Below are positions 1 through 7,831 of a DNA stretch of 64,000 nucleotides, in pieces. The notes under the pieces are model-generated. The model saw nothing but the letters and a program-made list of their open reading frames with translations, was not told the origin of the DNA and made no database searches. The translations under genes were made by a program, and so were the position numbers. The stretch comes from Halobacteriales archaeon QS_6_71_20 (GTDB lineage: Archaea; Halobacteriota; Halobacteria; Halobacteriales; Haloferacaceae), in contig PXRU01000032.1 in the NCBI GenBank assembly GCA_003020945.1, forward strand, positions 1 through 64,000, written 5' to 3'. Position 1 is the first letter of the stretch. Each line of letters begins with the position of its first letter.

Positions 1-106
1 AAGAGGGGTGGAAGTGCCGGAAGTGCTGCTTTGACTGCGACATAAGAGGTGCCCCAAAGCGCCGCGAGTAACACGAATAGCCCGGTCGCCGAGCGCGCTA
101 TCACCA

Positions 107-712
107 TCAGCGATGACCAGCGCTGATCAACGACTCTCCCGCCGCGAGTGCCTCGTTCCACCGTTCGTCGGCGCGTGCTTCCGCGAGGGTCAGTGGTGGC
201 TCAGGAGCCGGGTCGCGCTCATTGATCGATCGGTGCCACCACTTGACGTCGTACCAGGACCCGTCTTTGTAGCCGACGTCTTCGTAGATGCCGACTGGTT
301 CGAAACCCATCGATTCGTGAAAACCGACGCTGGCCGGATTCGGTAGTGTCGCTCCTGCATAGACGTTGTAAAATCCCTGGAGGCGTAGGATTTCGAACAG
401 GGAGGTGTAGAGACCGCGAGCGATCCCTCTTCGGTGACTGTCTTCGCGAACATACACCGAACTATCGACACACCACTGATAGGCTTCTCGGGTCCGGTGT
501 GGTCCAGCATACGCGTATCCGAGAACAGCTCCATCGTCCTCGTACACTAACCAGGGAAGGTGTGGATGATCGTTCTCGATCCGCTCACCCATCTCATCAG
601 CAGTCGGCGGAGTTGACTCGAAAGAGATGGGTGTATCTCGAACGTACGGGGCATAGATATCTTTAACTTCTTCAGCGTCTTCCGCGGTTGCCACCCTGAT
701 CGTCGAGCTCAT
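107..712 (-). CDS. GNAT family N-acetyltransferase (phosphinothricin acetyltransferase-like)
   Basis: A GNAT acetyltransferase of about 201 aa, predicted to move an acetyl group from acetyl-CoA to a small amine. The start chosen is the ATG at 712 (MSSTIRVATAEDAEEV), because that is where the family fold begins. The frame is open further upstream but that part does not look like protein. Visible features are the N-terminal beta-strand with IYAPYVRDTPISFE, a PWLVYEDDGAVLGYAY strand, the acetyl-CoA loop EDSHRRGIARGLY (R-x-x-G-I-A), and GFYNVYAGATLPNPASVGFHESMGF. The last two resemble phosphinothricin/methionine-sulfone acetyltransferases of the PAT/YncA type. The gene lies downstream of the livG-livF pair on the same strand across a gap of about 210 bp, so co-transcription is uncertain. 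The true substrate is unknown. Confidence 0.85.
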   Translation of the reverse strand: MSSTIRVATAEDAEEVKDIYAPYVRDTPISFESTPPTADEMGERIENDHPHLPWLVYEDDGAVLGYAYAGPHRTREAYQWCVDSSVYVREDSHRRGIARGLYTSLFEILRLQGFYNVYAGATLPNPASVGFHESMGFEPVGIYEDVGYKDGSWYDVKWWHRSINERDPAPEPPLTLAEARADERWNEALAAGESLISAGHR

Positions 713-921
713 GTCCGATTGTTTAGTCACATCAACAAGTGTTTTCCGGCACGCTCTTACGAAGGAGATTGTTGGTGGCGGTAGCGTGGTTCGGTTCGAG
801 CTCGTAGACATCTCGATCGGACCGCTGAGAGTAACCTGCCGCCCTCCCCGAGCTAGCTCACCTCGAAACAAAATCGCCCGACGGCGTCCACCGACAATGT
901 GCTTCCCGAGAGCGACTCCAG

Positions 922-1614
922 TTAGAGATACGCCTCCTCGACGTGCTCGGATTCCAGCAGCCCCTGTCCGGTATCCTCGACGACGATCTCCCCGTTCTCC
1001 AGCAGGTACGCCCGCTCGGCCAGCGAGAGCGCGCGGTGGACGTGCTGCTCGATGACGAGGACGGTCACCTCCTCGCTGATCTCCTCGATCTTCTCGAACA
1101 TCCGGGTGGTTATCTGCGGGGCCAGCCCCTCGCTCGGCTCGTCGAGCGCGAGGATCTCCGGTTCAGCCATCAGCCCGCGGGCGATGGCGAGCATCTGCTG
1201 TTCGCCGCCCGACAGCGAGCCCGCGCGCTGGCCCTTGCGCTCCTCAAGCACGGGGAACAGGTCGTACATCTCCGCGAGGTTCCCCGCCAGGGCGTCGCGT
1301 CTGGTGTACGCGCCCATCTCCAGGTTCTCCTCGACGGTCATCTCGCCGAAGAGGTTGCGCTCCTCGGAGACGTGAACGAACCCCTTGCGGACGATGTCGG
1401 ACGGCTCCAGCGTGCCGACGTCGTCGCCCCACAGCGTCACGCGCCCGTCGTCGATCGGGTGGAGGCCCGACAGCACCCGCAACAGCGTGGACTTCCCCGC
1501 GCCGTTGGGACCGACGATGGCGACGACGCCGTCGTCCTCCGAGAACGTGACCGAGAGGTCCCACAGCACCTGGATCCCGCCGTAGGAGGCCTCGATCTCC
1601 TCGGCGTCGATCAT
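922..1614 (-). CDS. livF: Branched-chain amino acid-type ABC transporter ATP-binding protein LivF
   Basis: ATPase subunit of a HAAT-family ABC importer, 230 aa, the usual LivF length. Walker A is GPNGAGKST near residue 37, the signature is LSGGEQQMLAIARG, and Walker B is ILALDEPSEGLAP. The last tripeptide and the short C-terminus are typical of LivF rather than LivG. Its start overlaps the end of livG by 4 nt, so the two are translationally coupled. No LivH, LivM or binding protein is encoded anywhere in this window, so the partner permeases must lie elsewhere. In this context the transporter may import an aromatic or other organic acid rather than an amino acid, but that is inference. Confidence 0.92.
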   Translation of the reverse strand: MIDAEEIEASYGGIQVLWDLSVTFSEDDGVVAIVGPNGAGKSTLLRVLSGLHPIDDGRVTLWGDDVGTLEPSDIVRKGFVHVSEERNLFGEMTVEENLEMGAYTRRDALAGNLAEMYDLFPVLEERKGQRAGSLSGGEQQMLAIARGLMAEPEILALDEPSEGLAPQITTRMFEKIEEISEEVTVLVIEQHVHRALSLAERAYLLENGEIVVEDTGQGLLESEHVEEAYL

Positions 1615-2336
1615 GCCTCCTCACCCAGGTACGCCTCGACGACCTCCGCGTCGTTGCGGATCGCCTCGGGGCTGTTCTCGGCTATCTTACGGCCGCTGTT
1701 CAGGACGATGACGCGGTCGGCGACGCCCATGATGGCGTCCATGATGTGTTCGATCCAGAAGACGGAGACGCCGCGCTCGTCGCGGATGCGCCCGATGGTC
1801 CCGGTGAGCTCGTCGATCTCCCCGGGGGTGAGCCCGCTCGCGATCTCGTCGAGGAGGACGAGCTTCGGGTCGGCCGCCAGCGCCCGGGCCAGTTCGAGTT
1901 GCTTCTTCTGGGCTATGGGGAGCGATCCCGCTGTCACCTCCGCCCTGTCGTCGAGCCCGATGAACTCCAGGGCGTCGCGGCCGCGCTCGCGCGCCTCCGC
2001 CCGCGAGAGCGAGTCCCCCGAGCCGAACAACGCTCCCGCGGCGGCGTTGTCGAGGACGGTCATCTCGTCGAACACCCGCACGATCTGGAACGTGCGGACG
2101 ACGCCGGCGCGGGCGATCTCGTGGGTCTCGAGATCGACGAGGTTCCGCCCGTCGAACTCGATGACGGCCCCCGGCTCGGGGTCGAGGATCCCGGTGATGG
2201 TGTTGAACAGCGTCGTCTTCCCGGCGCCGTTCGGGCCGATCAGCCCGACGATCTCGCCGTCGTCGATCTCGAAATCGACGTCGTCGACGGCGATCAGGCC
2301 GCCGAAGTTCTTGGTCACGTCGTCGACGTCCAACAT
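1611..2336 (-). CDS. livG: Branched-chain amino acid-type ABC transporter ATP-binding protein LivG
   Basis: ATPase subunit of a HAAT-family ABC importer, 241 aa. The ATG at 2336 (MLDVDDVTKNFGGL) was chosen because a TATA box lies at 2362-2369, about 28 bp upstream, and the open frame beyond it is basic and low in information. Walker A is GPNGAGKTT, the signature region is AGSLPIAQKKQLELARAL (the LivG version, without LSGGQ), and Walker B is LVLLDEIASGLTPGEIDEL. The C-terminus ends VVEAYLGEEA, as in LivG proteins. It forms a two-gene unit with livF and the permeases are absent from the window. Confidence 0.92.
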   Translation of the reverse strand: MLDVDDVTKNFGGLIAVDDVDFEIDDGEIVGLIGPNGAGKTTLFNTITGILDPEPGAVIEFDGRNLVDLETHEIARAGVVRTFQIVRVFDEMTVLDNAAAGALFGSGDSLSRAEARERGRDALEFIGLDDRAEVTAGSLPIAQKKQLELARALAADPKLVLLDEIASGLTPGEIDELTGTIGRIRDERGVSVFWIEHIMDAIMGVADRVIVLNSGRKIAENSPEAIRNDAEVVEAYLGEEA

Positions 2337-2361
2337 CGTTATGTGGTGACGTACCCCTCCG

Positions 2362-2369
2362 AGTATAAA
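2362..2369 (-). promoter_or_regulatory. TATA box (box A) of livG-livF
   Basis: The sequence is tttatact when read on the minus strand. It is centred about 28 bp upstream of the livG ATG, the spacing expected for a leaderless haloarchaeal transcript. Confidence 0.6.
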
Positions 2370-2595
2370 TCCTCCCCGCGCGGCGAGCGCCACGAGGACG
2401 GGGCACTCCCGAGGTCCCGCCGGCGGGCGCTCCGCCGGATGGGACCGACCGAACGGCGGTCGCCTCGGGGTCGACACCGGCACCGACCTCGGCGGCGAGC
2501 CCGTACCGCCTCCCGGGGGGACCCGGCGGGCGCGGCACCTGACGGGACGATACCGGATCCCGACGGGTTTTGTCGGCGGTGTGCGATGCGGGGGT

Positions 2596-3450
2596 ATGGT
2601 GGAACTGCTCCGGCACGAGGTCCGGTTCGGCGAGCTCTCCTTCGGGCCGCTGATGCACAACGCGACGTGGTTCGACCTCCTGATCGAGGCGACCGAGGAG
2701 CTGTCGTACGAGTTGGGCTACACCGTCGAGGAGATCGTCGCGGCCGGCGGCGTGCCGTACGCGCCGGTGGCGATCCACGCAGAACTGGCGGAGTACCCAC
2801 GGTACGAGGACACGGTCGTCGTCGACGCCGAACCCGTCTCCGTCGGCGACAACCACGTCCAGTTCCGCTACCGGTTCGGGCGGGCGAGCGACGGGGCGAC
2901 GTTCGGCACCGCGACGATGGTTCAGGCGACGATCACGCCGGAGGGAGCCGCCGAGTCCGTCTCCGAGGAGCTCCGACGGGAGCTGGAGTCGCTCGCGAGC
3001 GACGACGGGGAGCCGGTCGAGATCGCCGCCCGCAGCCCCGGCGGCGACGGTCCCCGGCTCGAACGCGATGTCGTCTTCAGGACGCCACACATCGAGGCGG
3101 CGGGGCTGGGCTACTTCGAGGACTACGCGCGGGAGCTGTCGATCTGCCTGGAGGAGTTCCTCGCGGAGCGCGGCCGCTCGATGGGGTCGCTGACCGACGG
3201 GACGTACCCGTTCGTCCCGGTCGGGTGGGACTGCACGCTGGAGCGGTCGATCCGGTTCGAGGACGAGATCGGCGTCGTCGGCCGCGTGCTCGACGCGGAC
3301 GAGCGGTCCGTCGAGATCGCCTACGAGCTCCGGCGGCCGGCGACCGACGACGTCTGCATCAGGGCCGACCTCACGTACGGCTGTTTCGACGGCGAGGGGG
3401 CCCGGGTAGCCTTCCCGCGAGAGGCGCTCGCGGCCGTCGGCGCCGACTGA
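2596..3450 (+). CDS. Tandem hot-dog acyl-CoA thioesterase-like protein
   Basis: A protein of 284 aa with two hot-dog halves. The N-terminal half begins VELLRHEVRFGELSFGPLMHNATWFDLL and contains VAIHAELAEYPRYEDTVVV, the beta-sheet strand of a 4-hydroxybenzoyl-CoA thioesterase (4HBT) fold. The second half, from about residue 150 (VVFRTPHIEAAGLGYFEDYARELS), repeats the pattern with VGWDCTLERSIRFEDEIGVVGRV. Predicted to bind or hydrolyse acyl-CoA esters in the cytoplasm. The ATG at 2596 was taken over a GTG five codons upstream because homologous hot-dog proteins start close to the first strand. It stands just before an enoyl-CoA hydratase and opposite the paa cluster, which fits a role in aryl- or acyl-CoA turnover. 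The substrate is not predictable. Confidence 0.75.
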   Translation: MVELLRHEVRFGELSFGPLMHNATWFDLLIEATEELSYELGYTVEEIVAAGGVPYAPVAIHAELAEYPRYEDTVVVDAEPVSVGDNHVQFRYRFGRASDGATFGTATMVQATITPEGAAESVSEELRRELESLASDDGEPVEIAARSPGGDGPRLERDVVFRTPHIEAAGLGYFEDYARELSICLEEFLAERGRSMGSLTDGTYPFVPVGWDCTLERSIRFEDEIGVVGRVLDADERSVEIAYELRRPATDDVCIRADLTYGCFDGEGARVAFPREALAAVGAD

Positions 3451-3550
3451 CGACCCGGATCCGGCGGCGGTAGCCGGCGCGTGCTCTCTCGTCGTCTCGC
3501 GGACCCGCCGCGCCGCGGCCCGCGGGCGCGTGCCCCGCCACCCAGGAACG

Positions 3551-3556
3551 TTATAT
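3551..3556 (+). promoter_or_regulatory. TATA box of the enoyl-CoA hydratase gene
   Basis: The sequence is ttatat, about 27 bp before the ATG at 3581, consistent with a leaderless mRNA. It decides the start codon for this gene. Confidence 0.6.
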
Positions 3557-3580
3557 GGTCACACGGAGAACCGGGAGTCG

Positions 3581-4399
3581 ATGTCCGATCCCGACTTCGA
3601 CACCGTCTCCTGGAGCTTCGACGACGAGCGCGGCGTCGCCGAGGTGACGCTCGACCGACCCGACGCGATGAACGCCATCGACGAGCGGATGCAGCGGGAG
3701 GTCATCGAGGTGTTCGACCGACTCGAGGCGCTCGACGACGAGGCCGACGGCGTCGCCGTCAGCGCGGTAGTGCTCGACCACGCCGGCGACCGGGCGTTCA
3801 GCAGCGGCCTCGACCTCACCGAGATGGAGGGGCTGGAGACCCACGACGACCGGAAGCTCGTTCCGGACCTGTTCTGCGAGGCGACCGACGCCATCGAGTC
3901 GTACGACGCGCCCGTGATCGCGAAGGTCGACGGGCTCTGTCTGGGCGGCGGGTTCGAGTTCGCCGTCGCCTGCGACTTCCGCCACGCCAGCGAGGGCAGC
4001 ACGTTCGGCCAGCCCGAGGTGAACTTCGGGCTGCTCCCCGGCGGGGGCGCCGCCCAGCGCCTCTCGACGATCGTCGGCGTGAGCGAGGCCAAGGAGCTGT
4101 GCATGACCGGCAAGCGGATCGACGCGGCGGAGGCGCTGGAGCTTGGCGCGCTCAACGGCGTCCACCCGTCCGACGAACTCGACGCGGCCGTCGACGAGTT
4201 CGCCGACACGCTCGCGAGCAAGCCGCCGCTGGCGCTGCGCGGGATCAAGGACGCCGCCAACGAGACCCGGCAGACCGGCTACGAGGAGGCGCTCGATTAC
4301 GGCGGGCACATCTGGGTGTCGCTGTCGCAGACGGAGGACTTCGCCGAGGGGATGGCCGCCCACGCCGAGGACCGCGAGCCGGAGTACGTCGGTCGATAG
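3581..4399 (+). CDS. Enoyl-CoA hydratase/isomerase family protein
   Basis: Crotonase-superfamily protein of 272 aa, predicted to hydrate or isomerise an enoyl-CoA. The N-terminal strand AEVTLDRPDAMNAI is followed by the first oxyanion-hole segment DRAFSSGLDLTEM, where the usual A-G-x-D is S-S-G-L-D. The second is CLGGGFEFAVACDFRHAS, and the active-site segment is FGQPEVNFGLLPGGGAAQRL with a glutamate at the usual general-base position. The C-terminal helix carries LALRGIKDAANET. It faces the paa operon and could serve as the PaaF/PaaG-type step of phenylacetate degradation. The generic motif set does not distinguish hydratase from ring-isomerase. Confidence 0.9.
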   Translation: MSDPDFDTVSWSFDDERGVAEVTLDRPDAMNAIDERMQREVIEVFDRLEALDDEADGVAVSAVVLDHAGDRAFSSGLDLTEMEGLETHDDRKLVPDLFCEATDAIESYDAPVIAKVDGLCLGGGFEFAVACDFRHASEGSTFGQPEVNFGLLPGGGAAQRLSTIVGVSEAKELCMTGKRIDAAEALELGALNGVHPSDELDAAVDEFADTLASKPPLALRGIKDAANETRQTGYEEALDYGGHIWVSLSQTEDFAEGMAAHAEDREPEYVGR

Positions 4400-4438
4400 C
4401 CGGCGGGTCGACGTCACGGGAGCCGGCCGGCCGCGCCG

Positions 4439-4723
4439 CTACGGGTTCGAGTTCGATTCGATCTTGAGATCGGACATCGGCTTCCCGATGCAGGTCAGCA
4501 CGTACCCGTCCTCCTGTTCGGACGGCGCGAGGAACATCCCCTCGGTCTGGTCGACCTCGCCGCCCTCCTCGCGCTTGGCACAGCAGACGCCACAGATCCC
4601 CCGTCGACACCGATACGGAAGCTGCAGTCCCATCTCCTCGGCGACGTCGAGGATCGACTTGTGCTCGGGCACCTGAACCGTGACGTCCTCCTCGACGAAC
4701 TCCACCTCGTACGTCTCCCCCAT
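4439..4723 (-). CDS. Plant-type [2Fe-2S] ferredoxin, candidate electron donor for the Paa epoxidase
   Basis: A 94-aa soluble ferredoxin with the plant-type cluster motif C-x4-C-x2-C (YRCRRGICGVCC) near residues 39-47 and the distal cysteine in VLTCIGKP near residue 77. The fold matches the C-terminal ferredoxin domain of PaaE. In PaaE of bacteria that domain is fused to an FNR-like FAD/NADPH reductase; here it stands alone and no such reductase was found in the window. Its ATG overlaps the stop of the preceding GNAT gene (TGATG), so the two are co-translated from a promoter near 5236. The role with PaaABCD is inferred from proximity. Confidence 0.88.
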   Translation of the reverse strand: MGETYEVEFVEEDVTVQVPEHKSILDVAEEMGLQLPYRCRRGICGVCCAKREEGGEVDQTEGMFLAPSEQEDGYVLTCIGKPMSDLKIESNSNP

Positions 4724-5208
4724 CAGTCGATCCTCCCCTCGAAGGCGTGCTTCACGGGGGACAGCCCCAGCTCCCGAAGCGCCGCCGTGGCCTCCTCGTC
4801 GCCCTCGATGGCGTCGATCCGGTAGAAGTCGACCTCGCGGGGAGGTTCGTCGAGCCAGTCCTCCGCGGCCTCGAGCAGCGCGCGGCCGACGCCCGCCTCC
4901 CTCGCCCGCTCGCGGACGTACATCCCGTGGATCTGTCCGTGTCGGTCGAGCTGGAAGATCGGATGCTCGCCGACGATCCGCACCTCCATCACGCCGACGT
5001 AGTCGCCGTCGCCGTCCTCCGCCAGCAACACTACGCTGTACTTCGAGTCGACCAACTGGTTCTCGAAGTACGACAGCCAGTGGTCGTCGGCGCCGGCCTT
5101 GGCGCTGTACCGGTCGTTGAACCCCGAGAGATGGCTCGTGAACTCGTGCCAGAGGTCGAGCAGGGCGTCGCCCTCCTCCAGCGTCGCCTCGCGAACGGTG
5201 ATCTCCAT
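4723..5208 (-). CDS. GNAT family N-acetyltransferase
   Basis: A single-domain GNAT protein of 161 aa. Recognisable elements are the N-terminal ITVREATLEEGDALLDLWHEF, a central VVLLAEDGDGDYVGVMEV strand, GQIHGMYVRERAREAGVGRALLEAA carrying the acetyl-CoA-binding R-x-x-G-V-G-x-A/L motif, and AALRELGLSPVKHAFEGRI at the end. It acetylates an unknown amine. A TATA box at 5233-5240 about 28 bp upstream supports the ATG at 5208, and it is coupled to the ferredoxin gene. Whether it has any role in aromatic degradation is unknown. Confidence 0.85.
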   Translation of the reverse strand: MEITVREATLEEGDALLDLWHEFTSHLSGFNDRYSAKAGADDHWLSYFENQLVDSKYSVVLLAEDGDGDYVGVMEVRIVGEHPIFQLDRHGQIHGMYVRERAREAGVGRALLEAAEDWLDEPPREVDFYRIDAIEGDEEATAALRELGLSPVKHAFEGRID

Positions 5209-5232
5209 GCGGGCGTAGCTGGACCCTCGCGA

Positions 5233-5240
5233 GTATTAAA
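5233..5240 (-). promoter_or_regulatory. TATA box of the GNAT-ferredoxin unit
   Basis: Minus-strand sequence ctttaata, about 28 bp upstream of the ATG at 5208. It shows that the ferredoxin is expressed from its own promoter and not necessarily from that of paaA. Confidence 0.55.
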
Positions 5241-5263
5241 GCCTCGGAGCGGCCGAACCGGCG

Positions 5264-5485
5264 TCAGCGGCCGGTTTCCGGCCGCCTCGACTCCCCGAAC
5301 TTGATCCGCTCGAACGGCGTCTCACAGAAGTTGCAGTAGTACTGGCTCTTCGAGATCTCCGGGCCGAAGTCGGAGTCTTTCACGACGTCCGTCGAGTCGC
5401 AGAACGGGCACGAGAGCTGTCCCTCCGGCGCCTCCCGTTCCCCCGGCGCCTCCGCCTCCCGGTCGTCGGTGGCGTCGGAGCTCAT
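5264..5485 (-). CDS. PaaD-type zinc ribbon protein (separate C-terminal domain of PaaD/PaaJ)
   Basis: A 73-aa protein with two CxxC knuckles, CPFCDSTDVVKDSDFGPEI and YYCNFCETPFERIKF. This is the pattern of the C-terminal zinc beta-ribbon of bacterial PaaD/PaaJ, including the conserved C-N-F/S-C-E-x-P-F-E ending. In bacteria the ribbon is fused behind the DUF59 domain; here the DUF59 domain is a separate gene three genes upstream. The start overlaps the paaC stop by 4 nt, so this is the last gene of paaA-D-B-C-ribbon. An acidic disordered N-terminus of about 30 aa precedes the ribbon. Probably involved in Fe centre assembly of the epoxidase. Confidence 0.82.
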   Translation of the reverse strand: MSSDATDDREAEAPGEREAPEGQLSCPFCDSTDVVKDSDFGPEISKSQYYCNFCETPFERIKFGESRRPETGR

Positions 5486-6243
5486 CTGACCGCGAACTCC
5501 TCGTTTCCGGTGCCCCGGATCGAGTCGAGCACGTCGGCGCCGATGCCGCCGCCGGCGACCCGTCGGCGCCGCTCGTCCCACTCCTCCAGCGCCACCGGGT
5601 CGGGGTCGGGCACCGTCACTGCCGTCCCCTCGACGATCCCCTCCAGGTGGTCGAGGAAGGCGCCGCGCAGCTCCGCGGCCGAGCGGTCGGTGAAGCCGGC
5701 GGTCACCAGCGGGTCCGTGTCGTCGTCGTACGCCGCGGGCCCGATGAACGTGAGCACGTCCGGCAGCGACTCAGCCAGCGCGGCCCGGAACGCCTCGGGC
5801 TCGGCGTCCGCGAGGTGTTCGAGCCAGCCGTCGTGGAAGTCGAAGTGGGAGTACTCCTCCTCGCTCATCTTCTCCGTCAGCCCGGCGAAGTCGTCGTGGA
5901 CGATGGCGTCGAACATGAGGTGGGCCGCCCGGTCGGTCAGCCCGAACCGCACCTCGAACCGCGTCCAGTCGGGCGCCGGCTCGTCCGTGGTCGCGGCGTT
6001 GTGGAACTCCTCGCGCTCGCGGTCGCTGCGGAGCCGGTCGCCGTCGAGACCCTGCCCCTCCAGTTGGAGGAAGAACTGCCGCACCTGGCCGTACTCGTCC
6101 TGGGTGAGGCTGAACAGCGCGATGTTGTCCTGGATGTTCGGCCCGATGAACGCCTGCTCGGCGTACCAGTGCGACAGCATGAGCTTCGTGTCGGCGATCG
6201 CCTGCACGTAGTCGACCGCCTCGGGGGGCCACCCGTCGCTCAC
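5482..6243 (-). CDS. paaC: Phenylacetyl-CoA 1,2-epoxidase subunit PaaC
   Basis: A 253-aa ferritin-like helical protein matching PaaC, the structural non-catalytic partner of PaaA. It has AIADTKLMLSHWYAEQAF and GPNIQDNIALFSLTQDEYG near the N-terminus, then FEVRFGLTDRAAHLMFDAIV and EEEYSHFDFHDGWLEHLA, which are typical PaaC helices. The AC pair forms the hetero-oligomeric core that epoxidises the ring of phenylacetyl-CoA with O2. The gene overlaps paaB by 4 nt and the zinc-ribbon gene by 4 nt, indicating coupled translation. Confidence 0.93.
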   Translation of the reverse strand: MSDGWPPEAVDYVQAIADTKLMLSHWYAEQAFIGPNIQDNIALFSLTQDEYGQVRQFFLQLEGQGLDGDRLRSDREREEFHNAATTDEPAPDWTRFEVRFGLTDRAAHLMFDAIVHDDFAGLTEKMSEEEYSHFDFHDGWLEHLADAEPEAFRAALAESLPDVLTFIGPAAYDDDTDPLVTAGFTDRSAAELRGAFLDHLEGIVEGTAVTVPDPDPVALEEWDERRRRVAGGGIGADVLDSIRGTGNEEFAVR

Positions 6244-6452
6244 ACCAGCTCACCCGCCCCGATCGCCTCGGTCACGTCGCCGGTCACCCGAACGAGGTCT
6301 TCCCGCTTCACGAGCACCATGACCGACCAGTCCTCCTCGTCGTAGGTGGTGTCGGCGTAGTTGCGCGCCAGCTTGTCGGAGGGGGCCTCGACGCTGCCGA
6401 TGTGCTTCAGGTCGTCGCCCGCGCTGACCCGGGCTAAGACCTCGTAGGTCAT
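6240..6452 (-). CDS. paaB: Phenylacetyl-CoA 1,2-epoxidase subunit PaaB
   Basis: A 70-aa protein, somewhat shorter than the usual PaaB of about 90 aa. MTYEVLARVSAGDDLKHIGSVEAP and ARNYADTTYDEEDWSVMVLVKRED match the small PaaB subunit, which bridges PaaAC heterodimers. The ATG at 6452 is inside the paaD stop overlap (4 nt) and is the only start consistent with the family; the open frame upstream is out-of-frame paaD. It is part of the paaA-D-B-C-ribbon operon. Confidence 0.9.
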   Translation of the reverse strand: MTYEVLARVSAGDDLKHIGSVEAPSDKLARNYADTTYDEEDWSVMVLVKREDLVRVTGDVTEAIGAGELV

Positions 6453-6820
6453 ATCGCCGTCCCCGACTCCCGCAGCTTCCGTTGGACGTCCTCGTCGAGA
6501 CGGTCCTTCGACCAGACGGGGTCCCAGACCACCTCGATCTCCACGTCCTCGACCTCCTCGACGCTCAGGAGACAGTGGGTGACGTCCTCCTGGATCATCT
6601 GGTAGGCCGGACAGCCCATGCACGGGTACGTCATGTCGACCGTCACGTCGCCGTCGTCGTAGCGGACGTCGTAGATCATCCCCATCTCCACCAGGCTGAC
6701 GGGGATGTGTGGGTCCATGACGTCGGCGTCGATGCGGTCGACGAGCCGGCGCTCCAGCTCGGAGACGTCCTGGCTGGGGTCGGCTCCCGACCCGGTTACG
6801 CGTACGTTCTGTGTGCTCAT
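6449..6820 (-). CDS. paaD: PaaD DUF59/MIP18 domain protein of the phenylacetyl-CoA epoxidase system
   Basis: A 123-aa DUF59 (MIP18-type) protein. The core DADVMDPHIPVSLVEMGMIYDV and VTVDMTYPCMGCPAYQMIQEDV carries the PxxxxxCPA(Y)-type cysteine of the family, and IEVVWDPVWSKDRLDEDV is typical of PaaD. PaaD is thought to help mature the Fe centre of the epoxidase. The bacterial protein also has a C-terminal zinc ribbon; that part is absent here and found as the separate gene at 5264-5485. It lies 25 bp after paaA and overlaps paaB by 4 nt. Confidence 0.92.
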   Translation of the reverse strand: MSTQNVRVTGSGADPSQDVSELERRLVDRIDADVMDPHIPVSLVEMGMIYDVRYDDGDVTVDMTYPCMGCPAYQMIQEDVTHCLLSVEEVEDVEIEVVWDPVWSKDRLDEDVQRKLRESGTAI

Positions 6821-6845
6821 TGTGGTGTGTTCGTGGTCACGGGGT

Positions 6846-7799
6846 TCAGGCCGGCTCGTCGATGACGCCGTCGTACAGCTCGCCGGTCTGGATCATCTCG
6901 ACGTAGTCGTCGCGGGCGGGACCGCCGCTGCGCCACCGCTCGAGGACGTCGTCCCACGACACGGGGTCGTCGAAGTGCCACGTCTTCTCCGCGTCGCTGA
7001 ACGCGACGGGGAACTCGAACTCCAGCACGTACTCGTCGGCGTCCTCGTCGTAGTGGGCGGGCACGTCGACGTCGTGCTCCTCACACAGTGGGACGACGTG
7101 GCCCATCCACTCCTGGCGGAGTTCGTCGTTCGTGAGCCCCTTGATCCCGTAGTCGAGCTGCTCGGTGTGGGTCTTCTGGTCGTCCGGGAAGCCGAACAGC
7201 TCCAGCCCCATCGGGAACAGCCAGTCGACGGCGTCCTGCACCTTCCGTTTCGTTCGGCCGTCCTTGGTGGCGAGCCGGCGGAACCACGTCTCGCCGTGAC
7301 GGATGTGGAACTGCTCTTCCTTCTCGACTTTCAGCAGCGCCCGCTTCCACGGGGCGTAGGAGGTGTTCTCGTAGATGTCCGACAGCAGCGTGAGCCCCGC
7401 GCGGTCGAGGAACGCGTGGAAGACGGTCTGCTCGGCGAAGTCGTCGAGGTACATCTCGAAGGCGTACGCGGAGTGCCACTCGTGGGGCTCGCGCTCGTAC
7501 AGGTACTCGTCGACGTCCTCGCCGAGGTTGTCGAGCAGCCGCAGCGAGATGTACGAGTGGCCGACCTCGTCCTGGATCGTCGAGAGCTCGGCGTTGCGGG
7601 CGTCGAGGCTCGGCGCGTTCATCGCCTGCTCGAACAGCGCCGGCGCGCTCATCAGCTCGATGTCCGCGTTCACCTTCAGCGGCAACGTGACCGCCTCCCT
7701 GTAGCCGGGCGTCATCTCCTCGACGGACTCGATCATCTTGCCGTTCTGGATCTGCCGCTTGAGTTTCTCCTCGCTTTCCGGTGGAGTCTTCGCTGCCAT
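6846..7799 (-). CDS. paaA: Phenylacetyl-CoA 1,2-epoxidase catalytic subunit PaaA
   Basis: Catalytic di-iron subunit of 317 aa, matching bacterial PaaA in length. Two ExxH motifs of the ferritin-like four-helix bundle are visible: DEVGHSYISLRLL near residue 80 and EEQFHIRHGETWFRRLA near residue 150. Their flanking helices (EMYLDDFAEQTVFHAFLDRAG) bear further acidic ligands. The family converts phenylacetyl-CoA to ring-1,2-epoxyphenylacetyl-CoA using O2 and electrons from PaaE. The ATG at 7799 is supported by a TATA box about 28 bp upstream. This is the first gene of a five-gene operon. A relative acting on another aryl-CoA is possible. Confidence 0.94.
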   Translation of the reverse strand: MAAKTPPESEEKLKRQIQNGKMIESVEEMTPGYREAVTLPLKVNADIELMSAPALFEQAMNAPSLDARNAELSTIQDEVGHSYISLRLLDNLGEDVDEYLYEREPHEWHSAYAFEMYLDDFAEQTVFHAFLDRAGLTLLSDIYENTSYAPWKRALLKVEKEEQFHIRHGETWFRRLATKDGRTKRKVQDAVDWLFPMGLELFGFPDDQKTHTEQLDYGIKGLTNDELRQEWMGHVVPLCEEHDVDVPAHYDEDADEYVLEFEFPVAFSDAEKTWHFDDPVSWDDVLERWRSGGPARDDYVEMIQTGELYDGVIDEPA

Positions 7800-7824
7800 A
7801 CTGTTCGTGGCAACGACACCCAAG

Positions 7825-7831
7825 CATAAAA
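7825..7831 (-). promoter_or_regulatory. TATA box of the paa operon
   Basis: Minus-strand sequence ttttatg, centred 28 bp upstream of the paaA ATG. It predicts a leaderless transcript for paaA-D-B-C-ribbon. Confidence 0.6.

Noticed and set aside
1-106. Possible gene at the left edge
   Set aside because: The first 106 bp hold no frame with recognisable protein on either strand; nothing can be claimed.
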